Below the pieces are notes generated by a model. That model had not been told where the DNA came from. It searched no databases and worked only from the letters and a program-made list of their open reading frames with translations. From Microvelia longipes (lineage: Eukaryota > Arthropoda > Insecta > Hemiptera > Veliidae), in the NCBI GenBank assembly GCA_018340805.1, contig JACMZG010001914.1, positions 44,237,407 to 44,301,406 of the forward strand: a stretch of 64,000 bases of DNA, written 5' to 3'. Shown here piece after piece: positions 55,664 through 64,000 of this stretch. The position numbers and the translations under genes were made by a program. Each line of letters starts with the position of its first letter. Position 1 is the stretch's first letter.

Positions 55664-58448
55664 GTGAATATTGTAAATAGTTGTAAAAAACAAGTAAGTT
55701 CCTGTAAATATTTAAAGATAATGTACAATAATGCTCAGTGCATAAGAAATAAAATTGACGAAATTGAAGTTATTTCTAACTCAAATGATCTAGATATAAT
55801 TATGACGACGGAACATTGGTTAAAACCTGGTGAGAAGGATCTTTATAATCCAACAAATTTCTCTACTGCTTCCATATTCAACAGAGTTTTAAAGAAAAAT
55901 GGAGGTGCTATGATTTCTGTAAGGAATGGACTAGAATATAGATGTTTAACTAACATTACTAAGTTATCCAAAGAAGGTATTTGTGAAATAGCAGCGGTTG
56001 AACTCCACAACCCTAAAATGATTCTTGTGTGCTTGTATAGACCTCCAGGAAATAACTTCTGTGAGTTCCTTGAGACCATTGACAAACTTTTGCATAAAGT
56101 TAATAATAAAAGGATTCCTATAGCTATTGCAGCTGATTGGAATATAAATTTTTTAGATCATTCTTGTAATAAGTATAATTCACTTGTAAATCTTTTTTCA
56201 TCATATGGATTGACCTTTCTAGTGGAAGAGCCCACAAGAATTGATAAATGTATTGATAATATAGCTGTTAAGATTGACGATATAAATTTATTTACCACTG
56301 AAGTAAAAGACATAGACTTATCCGATCATAGCATAATTAATATTAAATTTTCACTTGTCGCGGAAGAGAGTCAAGTTAACACTACCTATAAGTGCAGACC
56401 TCATACTCAAAAAGGAATAGAGATGCTAAAAAAACAAATTAGTGAGTTTGATTGGTCACAATTATACAATGGTCAACAAGACAGTGATATGTTTAATGCA
56501 TTTTTGAATACACTTAAGAATTTTATGGATAAGTGTTTTCCTGAAAAACTTAAACATGTAAAAAAATGTAAAAGCAGCAAGTGGCTTAGTAATGAACTCA
56601 AAGAGATGAGAGATGAGGTTATATCTATGTATGATTGTTATAAAGACGATAAAATAGTTCTGGCTGGAAAGCATATAAACGCTGAGAAGTAGAATAGGAA
56701 AACCTGAAATTAACTAGGGCCTGTCATAATGCTAAACTTATTGATGAAAGCAATAATCCAACCAAAACTGCTTGGAATATCATAAGAGAGGAAACAGGTA
56801 AAAATAAAATTGACTCTATACATCAAAACTTATTGCCAGATCAATTTAATAATTATTTTATTGACTCAGCCGGTACATATGATGAAAAATAATGATGGGA
56901 TGGATGACTTGACACCAGTTCATAACAGCTGTACTCCTTTTTGGTTTAAACCTGCAACAATAGAAGAAATTAGTAACATCATCAAAAATATGAAAAACTC
57001 AAATTGCAAAGATGTTTATAACATGTCAACTAATTTACTTAAAAAATATCACCCTCATAATTGAACCTCTCACATACTTTAATTAATAAATGCCTTGAGG
57101 AAGGAACTTTTCCCTCGACTTTGAAAGAAACTAAGGTCATTCCTATTCATAAAAAAAGGAAGCAAGGATGATACTTCTAATTAAGACCAATATCAATAAC
57201 ACCAGTTCTGTCGAAAGTTTTAGAAAATATAATGAAAAAACAGTTAGTTGATTACTTGGAAGAAAATAAGCTCATTTCTAACTGCCAGTATGGCTATAGA
57301 AAAGGAAGAAGTACTACCACCGCTGTACTCAAGCTAATTGACTTGGTTATTAAATGCTTAGAACAATGTAAACATGCTAAAATTGACTGCTGTGATTTAT
57401 CCAAAGCCTTTGACCGTGTTCCACATCGGATTCTAATCAGCAAATGAGGAAACTTGGTATTACTGGATCAGCGCTTGACTTTTCAATCATACTTAACAGG
57501 TAGAACTCAGTATGTCCAGTATGGCGATAAAATATCTAGGAAACGGGCGGTACATCTAGGAGTACCCCAGGGATCTATTTTAGGACCAATTTTATTTATT
57601 ATAGCTGTCAATGATGTGGAGAAGTACTTGAAGGAGGTAGTAGGTGCTGAAGATGACGAAGAAATAATATTGTTCTGTGATGATACTAACCTGTGCTGCT
57701 CCGGATCAAACCTGAAAATGTTACAAGAAAGATCATTATTACGTTTACAAACAATAGAAAAATGGTTCATAAAAAATAATTTTATATTAAATAATGATAA
57801 AACTCAATCACTTACGTTCAGTTTAAAAACAGATGTGATGAATCAGCAATTAAAATTTCTTGGGGTTGTACTGGACTCAAAGTTGTCATGGAACCAACAT
57901 ATAGAGATGGTGTGTAAAAAAATATCTACTGGTATATATGTAATAAGCAAACTTAAATTATACTTGCCTGCTAAACATCTTTTAAGTATCTACTACGCCT
58001 TCATCGAGTCTCACTGTTGTTATGGATTGCTGCTATGGGGACATGTCAACACAGAAAGTATTCTGATTTTACAAAAACGTGCTCTGCGCATCATGGAAAG
58101 CTGTGATCAGAGGAGTCTTGTCGGAAGCTGTTCGTCAAGTACAAGATAATGACTATTTCAAATTTGTTTATTTTACAGTCACTTGTCTATGTGAAAAGCA
58201 ATTTTGATAGTTTTGTGAAGAATAATGATAACCATAACTATCCTACAAGATATAATACCAGGTTAGCAATACCAAGGCATAGGCTTAAGAAATCGGAGTG
58301 GAAACTAGTTTTGGGAATAAAGCTTTTTAACCACCTGCCAGAGGAAATTAAAATCTTGAATTTGAAATCGTTCAGTCAAGTAGTAAAGAATTTATTATTG
58401 AAAGAAGTGTTTTATAACGTAAAAGAATATTTAAATTTCAAGTTTTAA
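55664..58448 (+). pseudogene. Retrotransposon ORF2: APE endonuclease and reverse transcriptase, multiply frameshifted
   Basis: The first in-frame ATG is at 55721; the frame is open further upstream, so the true start is uncertain. Endonuclease (55721-56370): MYNNAQCIRNK (Asn), TTEHWL (catalytic Glu), LYRPPG, AADWNINFL (where GDFN is usual), EEPTRID, LSDHS (catalytic His). The frame breaks at about 56690, shifts again at about 56890, meets a stop at 57062, and shifts around 57165 and 57445-57480. Reverse transcriptase (56930-57900): SNCQYGYRKGRSTT (finger), CCDLSKAFDRVPH (motif A), GVPQGSILGPILF (motif B), FCDDTNL (motif C, Cys for the usual Ala), NNDKTQ (motif D), LGVVLDSKLSWNQHI (thumb). A last shift at about 58115 leads into the C-terminal part (58149-58448) with YNTRLAIPRHRLKKSEW and IKLFNHLPEEIK. 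No RNase H domain. All catalytic residues survive, but the breaks abolish expression. Confidence 0.9.
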
Positions 58449-58528
58449 ATATTAGATTTTGACAAGACTATTGTAACTTCAGTTACTTGTTAGTCGCTTC
58501 ATCCCATCTCATCTCATCTCATCTCATC

Positions 58529-58795
58529 CAGTTGTCTATAAGCCACCCTAGCTAAACCCAAGCTATCATCCAGCTGATGCCAAGCCATCATCCAGTTGTC
58601 TATAATCCACCCTAGCTAAAGCCAAGCTATCATCCAGCTGATGCCAAGCCATCATCCAATTGTCTATAATCCACCCTAGCTAAAGCCAAGCTATCATCCA
58701 GCTGATGCCAAGCCATCATCCAGTTGTCTATAATCAACCCAAGCTAAACCCAAGCTATCATCCAGCTGTCTACAAGCCGCTTTAGCTGAAGTTAC
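58529..58795. repeat. Minisatellite, 64-bp unit, right block
   Basis: Continues the array of 54330-54600 in phase from CAGTTGTCTATAAGCC, about four units, ending near TCCAGCTGTCTACAAGCCGC. Both blocks use the same variants (TAATCCACC and TAAGCCACC). Confidence 0.92.
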
Positions 58796-59132
58796 CAACA
58801 TCTACCGCGCAAGTATTCTTTTAGTTTCTGAGCCACTCGCTGATTTTTCACTTCATGTTAGTATTTTATATTTGATTCTGGATTTAAGACACTACAACAC
58901 CATACAATTGATCCTTCCCTATATGTAAAATATTAAATATATATAACAAATAATATAATATATATATATATATATATAAATATATATATATAGTAGGTTG
59001 TGATATATAATAAATTTTATATATACTTCTTAGACTTATAACTAATTTTCCAATACTATGTTTATTTCCCATAAAATATAATATTAAGGAATAATATATG
59101 AATAATTTAGTTATTATTTATTATTTTTTCCT

Positions 59133-59169
<37 letters not shown>

Positions 59170-59543
59170 GAAACTAATTTTAACTCATCTAAGATTTATA
59201 GACCAGTTCCGTGCATCCAAAATCATTATTATGTATTAGTTCTGACCGTTAAAAAAGAAGCTACACCGGCAGCTCAGTAGGTATAACAGAAGCTTTGTTT
59301 CCTCCACCAGAGAAGCTTCTTTATAAAGCTTTTTAACAGTATTTTCTCCGAAACTTAAATTAAAATTTAACTAGCAGTTAAAATATTTCTAATTTAAATA
59401 TAACTAAGTATTAAAATTGTTGGAATAATTTTGCTTATAAATTATTAAAGATTTCTTAGCCTTGTTTTAAAAATTTGTAATCAGGGTAGTGCAATCTTTT
59501 CGGGTCGGAATAATTAATTAATAATAAATTAAAAGTAATTAAC
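58796..59543. other. No gene; (TA)n at 58951-58992 and 59138-59165
   Basis: TA microsatellites in AT-rich DNA. The small frames at 58884-59280 read through them. Confidence 0.5.
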
Positions 59544-59862
59544 CTTAATAAGAGGAAGAAGTCTCTCGCACAAAAATATATTTCTTTTTAGGCAAAGCGC
59601 TTTCAACTAACATGAGGTCATCATCAGTGCTAGCCGTTGAATAAAGAAGGAGGGTGATAGATGAGTCTTACAGATCAATATCAAAGATAGACTTTGATAG
59701 ATATCAAAGAGTCTATCTTTGATATCTGATCTATAAGACTCATCTATCGCCCTCTTCTTTAATTCAACGGCTAGCACTGATGAGACTCTTGTGGTTTGAT
59801 AAGCGCTTTGCTAAAAAAGGAAATATAATTTCTTTGTGAGAGACTTTCCTCATTTTATTAAG
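59544..59862. mobile_element. Inverted hammerhead-like element (family H2)
   Basis: A fold-back segment of about 320 bp with ends CTTAATAAGAGGAA and, inverted, TTCCTCATTTTATTAAG. The arms share GTCTCTCGCACAAAAATATA (inverse GAGAGAC in the right arm), AAGCGCTTT, and CAACGGCTAGCACTGATGA with its inverse. The centre near 59705 is a further palindrome of GATATCAAAG and GTCTATCTTTGATAT. On the minus strand the left arm reads CTGATGA (59621-59627), then 14 nt, then GAAAGCGCTTTGCC (from 59604). This fits the small hammerhead variants with a self-complementary stem III (AGCGCT) known from Penelope-like elements. In the right arm GAAA is changed (GATA). No target duplication found. Confidence 0.6.
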
Positions 59863-60555
59863 ATGAACTCAATTAACGCTCTCCTTAGTTCTTCAGTAAT
59901 TACCTTCGTTATACCTGATCCTATATGTCGTTGGGTAGGACACATAGTAATAACCTAAGTTTTTCCGTAGATAACCTGATGTCCTGTCGTTTCAGAATAT
60001 AAAATGATATTTTCTGTCTCCATCTGTTTCTATCGAGTTGAAATATCAATGTCGGTTCGTGTCGAATCTAATTTCTACAGCGTTCACAGTGCGAGGTCAA
60101 GTCACTCACTTACTCTTCTCCTATATTTATATTATTCATATTACAATTTGCCTTGAAATAATATTTATTTGAATTTTTACAACACATATAATTTCTTCAC
60201 CTACTCTTTTTGCGAAATGAATTTATTGTAAATTATACATTTCATATGGGGTTGATATTCTATAAATATTTATCTTTTTCTTAATTAAAAACATTTTATT
60301 GAAAAAAAAGTGAACGAGTGAAAATTGTTTAAAAAGTTTGGCCCATTTATTTTTTTAGGTAACGCAGTAGGGAGGCGGAATTTAACGAGGAAAAGATGGG
60401 GGGGGGGTGTATTCATGTCTGGCGTGAAATTCCAGTTCCTTTATTATTAAAATAAAATAAAATTGAAACAATCACCTAAAGAGGTATTTTTTACGATTGA
60501 GTGTATATTTTCATATAATACATGATTTATTTAAAACCAGTGTTTTGAAAGAATA
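59863..60555. other. No recognised gene; G10 run at 60398-60407
   Basis: AT-rich spacer. Confidence 0.4.
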
Positions 60556-60559
60556 CTAC

Positions 60560-60780
60560 TGTAAAATTAAAGTATGTTTAACCGTAAATTAAAGCATGTT
60601 TAGACTCAAATTAAAGCGTGTTTAGGCTAAAACTAAAGCATGTTTAGACTTAAATTAAAGTATGTTTTGACTTAAACTGAAGCATTTTTAGACTCAAAGC
60701 AAAGCATGTTTAGACTCAAATTTAAGCATTTTTAGACTCAAATTAAATCATGCTTAGACTAAAACTAAACCAAGGTCAAG
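60560..60780. repeat. Minisatellite, about 21-22-bp unit
   Basis: About ten units of AAATTAAAGCATGTTTAGAC followed by TC/TT, with AAAACTAAAG variants. Confidence 0.85.
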
Positions 60781-61148
60781 AATAATGAAGAATTTAGACT
60801 TTATTATTTGTTAAGTGGAACATGTTGGAATATTAGTGGTTCTGGACTTATAAACATGATCTATCATAGCTTATATAGAGCATTAATATGTTACAGCACA
60901 TTAATGTTTTAAAAAAGCTAACAAACGCTTGTTTTTGACTCATAAGTCACTCTGATACTCTATCTTGTTTGGATTAAAGGATACATCAGTTAGACAGGAC
61001 TCTTTCTTCTCACGCTAAATTCTACTGAAGGCTAACTCTACGGTTTAAAAAATAAATAACTGATTATGACGAATGGTGTGAAAAGTTTTATTTAAAAGAA
61101 AGAGAAGAGTTGATAGACTGAAAAAAAGTTTTCAAAATAATACAGCAG

Positions 61149-61300
61149 TTCTATGTGGTTGAGAGTTGAGCACTGTGCTTGCGACCAGGATTTCTATGTA
61201 GTTGAGAGTTGAGCACTGTGCTTGCGACCAGGAGTTCTATGTGGTTGAGAGTTGAGCACTGTGCTTGCGACCAACAGTTCTATGTGGTTGAGAGTTGATG
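61149..61300. repeat. Tandem repeat, 43-bp unit, 3.3 copies
   Basis: TTCTATGTGGTTGAGAGTTG starts at 61149, 61192, 61235 and 61278, exactly 43 bp apart. Units end GCTTGCGACCAGGAG or a variant. Confidence 0.92.
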
Positions 61301-61599
61301 TTCTTCTAGTGTTGTTTACTGTAACTACCCAAATATATCCTGTATTAATTTTTTGTTTAATTATTATTAATGACGGTCAATGGTGTCAAGAAAGAAACAT
61401 TTTCCGAAAGACACTACTAGACCTTATAAGGATTGATTTTAGTACAAAGTTGTAAAACTCTATTTCTTCAGATCAAACACTCTGCAGGAGCCAAGTGGAT
61501 AACAGACCCACACACACCTAAATAAAGATACAGCTTGACAATTGTTTTAATAACTACTCAGGAGGATAGTTAGGTTTTATCTCGGTTTCGGAATGTTCG

Positions 61600-61850
61600 T
61601 GCAAAAATCATACTTTTCCTATATATCTCTGGCATACAGAAGGAAATAAAAAAAGATAAACAGTATTTTGCCAACAGTGTGCTGATTTTTGCAAAAAAAA
61701 GTTTTAAAATAAGCCCATTTTGATTCTTTAAAAAATACTAGGAAATTCATAAAACGCGGAAAATTGTTTTGATGATTAGAGCTTTGTCACGCATATACTT
61801 ATGTATAAAAACAACATATGTGTAAGTTTTATTTCATTATCTGTTGAAGA
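61600..61850 (+). repeat. Dispersed repeat RA, diverged copy
   Basis: TACTTTTCCTATATATCTCT, AATTCATAAAACGCGG, ACAACATATGTGTAAGTTTT and TTTCATTATC match the other RA copies. The first half is poorly preserved. Confidence 0.5.
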
Positions 61851-62291
61851 TTGCTTCAAGACAACAAATGTTATCTATCCTCATCCTCTAAGACTGGTGA
61901 TCTCTCGTAACAGAATTATTATATTGTTATTGTGCGGCATTGTTATCTACATAGAACTATACAATGCCTTCTTTTGTTTAATTTTCAGCTTTAATCCTTT
62001 GCAAACTGATTTATTTTATTTTATTTAATTAAGATAAATGAGAACAAGTTAATCCTTGCTTAGGACTGATAAATGCTTCGCTTTAAATACAAGAAATGTA
62101 TCTCTAGTTGCTTTGCTACAATGGTTTTGTAGTTAGTGTTTAGATTTATCCACCAGACCGTGCAGACTTTTTGTTTTCTGCTTATTGTATTTAGCCGAGG
62201 AAGGGACCAACGAGTTAGATGAATATTAAATAGCGAGTGTTGTTATTTAGTAGTTTTTCGTAGTTATTATTTGCCAAAACGTAACTGTTTG
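61851..62291. other. No recognised feature
   Basis: AT-rich spacer. The frame at 61801-62028 overlaps the RA copy. Confidence 0.4.
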
Positions 62292-62557
62292 CTTAATAAA
62301 AAGCATCAGTCTCTCCACAAAATATATTTAAAATAAGCAAACCCGGCTTCAATTAACTCACACAAAGGTCATCTTCAGGCGGTGAGAAGAGAATCCATTG
62401 AGCCTGTGAGTCCTGCTAGTTATGACTGCGAGCAAGGACTCACAATGCTCAATGATTCTCTTGCTCACCGGCCTGAAGATGACCTTTGTGGGTTGAAAAG
62501 CCAGTTTGCTTATTTTAAATATATTTTTGTGGGAGAGACTGATGCTTTTTAATTAAG
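62292..62557. mobile_element. Inverted hammerhead-like element (family H3)
   Basis: A fold-back of about 266 bp with ends CTTAATAAAAAGCATCAGTC and the inverse GACTGATGCTTTTTAATTAAG. The arms share TCTCTCCACAAAATATATTT, AAATAAGCAAAC, CAAAGGTCATCTTCAGGC and the inner GAGAAGAGAATC-type region. The centre (about 62425) has GGACTCACA facing its inverse. In the right arm (plus strand) CTGAAGA (62473-62479), GACCTTTGTGGGTT and GAAA (62495-62498) form a hammerhead-like core. Stem II is GACC/GGTT (one G-U), and a CCGG-type stem III is decayed (AAGCCAGTTTG). In the left arm (minus strand) CTGAAGA is at 62372-62378 and GAAA reads GAAG. CTGAAGATGACC near a GAAA box is characteristic of Penelope-associated hammerhead variants. 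Confidence 0.6.
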
Positions 62558-64000
62558 ATTTACTCCACTTGCGCTGTCTTATTCATAGTAATTAACTGCG
62601 GTTTTGCCTTGTTTCAGCTTGTATGTGATTTGTAGAAGAAATTTTTATGAATATTATGGTGGAGTTTTTGATATCGCGATTCAAAGTCCTGTAAGCAGCG
62701 CCACCTCGCTGATTAAGATATTGATAACGAAACGGGTGATCGTTGTTAAAGTCCTTATGGGCAGTTTGTTGGTTTTTTCTTATTTGTGACGATTATTTCT
62801 TTAATTTTTATCAAAGTGCTTTAATTTAATTTTAATTTTAGGGCATATTGAACTCAGTGAAGTCACTATTTCGTTGAAAAAATAGTTTAATGGGTTGCAC
62901 GAGTATTTAAATTAAGTGTATTTTAATAAGTTGAGTATAAATAAGATGGTGCAAATGAAAATATAGTGTTTTTTTTATATTGTTATTAATGTTACTTTTA
63001 AATAATTTAGTTTACACAACACATAATACCTTTTAATTGCATTAAATTGTTTAAATTCGTTTGTTACAGGTATTAAATTAACCTGATAACAAGCCGGATT
63101 TTACGTAATGTGTTTTATTTATCAATCATTTATTCTACACTCTAAAATAATAAATAACTCAATAATTCATGTTTGTAAAATGTTTGTTTAAATTATCCGT
63201 TTAGTTTAATTATTTCTGGGTTAAATCGACAATCCAAGTCTGTAGTGATAAGAGCCTGATTCTATATTTGAAATCCTGGATAATCGAGTACTATCTATGA
63301 AATATTGGCCATTTTTTTTTAGCACGATGGTCGTCTATTAGTTTTTATCATTATCACAATACGACAATAAAGGAATAAAAGAAATTTTCAAACGGCCTTC
63401 CCATGTAATAATCCTCTGATCAAAAAGATTTGATCACCCTTTCGTTTTCCCGCCATTGGTAATTGCAACCTAACAACTATCTCTTTGATCGCGAATACTG
63501 TAATAGTTTTTTATCAGGGTGGGCCACAAAAGTACAGTACATTTGCTAAAGATGTCCAAGTGATTGTAACATATGTGAATATGGTAGGTCGTTGGTCAAA
63601 CATTAATGGAGACTAAGATGTCTTTTTAATATAATACATCCTATTCAAAATATTTTAGAAAGAATAGCAATAACTTCAAAATTAAAATGTATAAAACAGT
63701 ATTTAAATTGTAGAAAGAATTATGTGTATTTTTGTTGTTGTTAACATATAAATAAACTAATTAAACTGTCATGTTGACTGAAAGACATTGCGAAGACAAG
63801 TGTGATTCCCAATAAAGTTAATAATTACCCATTAGACCGAGTAAATTGAAAAAATAAGGTATACGACAGCAAAACATGGAATATGTATAACAGCACATTT
63901 AATCTGCTCTTTGAAATCACCATCCTCTAAAATAATGTTCTTAATATTTGCTTAAAATAAAATCTTTGGCAATATAATAGATACCAACTGTCTTTTACAA
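62558..64000. other. No recognised gene
   Basis: AT-rich DNA with no supported exon or repeat. The 61-codon frame at 62604-62789 shows no recognised domain. The window ends in unique-looking DNA. Confidence 0.45.

Larger units (their letters stand above)
54601..58528 (+). mobile_element. CR1/Jockey-type non-LTR retrotransposon, near full length, inserted in a minisatellite
   Basis: About 3.9 kb, starting CTGGTGGACTTTGGACTG and ending in a pentanucleotide tail (TCATC/CATCT repeated about five times, 58503-58528). It contains ORF1 with a cysteine-rich finger and ORF2 with APE endonuclease and reverse transcriptase; no RNase H domain is visible. Removing 54601-58528 rejoins CCATCATC with CAGTTGTCTATAAGCC, which is exactly the sequence inside the flanking 64-bp minisatellite unit, so both ends and the empty site are defined. 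The tail motif TCATC also occurs at the target, so the short direct repeat (TCATC, 54596-54600 and 58524-58528) may be a target duplication or priming homology. At least six frame breaks make it non-functional, but the intact ends suggest a recent arrival. Confidence 0.9.

Overview
The window is AT-rich animal DNA, most likely from an arthropod nuclear genome. No bacterial-style gene layout is present, and I could not recognise any intact host gene or any convincing host exon. The arthropod reading is an inference. It rests on the insect-like domain layout of the retrotransposon proteins (a cysteine-rich finger plus an LFVS-type C-terminal domain in ORF1, and an APE endonuclease plus reverse transcriptase in ORF2), on a Penelope-like element, on tRNA-derived SINEs, and on the density of minisatellites.

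Layout. 1-9 kb: unique AT-rich DNA with two fold-back DNA transposons (3718-4285, 7793-8091) and a hammerhead-bearing inverted dimer (6732-7460). 9-20 kb: a second hammerhead element (10052-10489), copies of a dispersed repeat (RA), a third fold-back element (12702-13163), two copies of tRNA-derived SINE1, and a dead non-LTR RNase H tail (15608-15884). 19-31 kb: 26-, 31- and about 36-bp minisatellites, a terminal-inverted-repeat element, a third hammerhead element (26614-27112), a hAT-like relic (28270-28930), and SINE1 inserted in a local duplication. 32-44 kb: 3' ends of non-LTR elements, several minisatellites, a decayed Penelope-like element carrying RT and GIY-YIG remnants (38540-39503), SINE2, a 710-bp fold-back transposon (42010-42719), and TA-rich tandem units. 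44-50 kb: a 3.1-kb array of 34-bp units and a 0.95-kb array of 30-bp units. 53-59 kb: an 18-bp array, then a nearly full-length but frameshifted CR1/Jockey-type retrotransposon (54601-58528) sitting inside a 64-bp minisatellite. 59-64 kb: two more inverted hammerhead-like elements, small arrays and unique DNA.

The most interesting content is a set of palindromic short elements carrying hammerhead ribozyme cores. The best family (H1, three copies) has CTGATGA, a paired 4-bp stem II, GAAA, a 6-bp stem III and a GTC cleavage site. Its stem I is only a 6-nt, mostly self-complementary GGYGCC. Each copy is flanked by an exact 13-bp direct repeat, and one copy holds a head-to-tail repeat of the unit. 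This looks like a circular-RNA or Penelope-linked retroelement. The same window holds a Penelope-like RT/GIY-YIG relic and three further hammerhead-like segments. A second notable set is five fold-back DNA transposons of two families that share the terminus TAGTCCAAGAG and 3-bp target duplications (TTA three times, TAT, TTG). All coordinates and alignments were made by eye.
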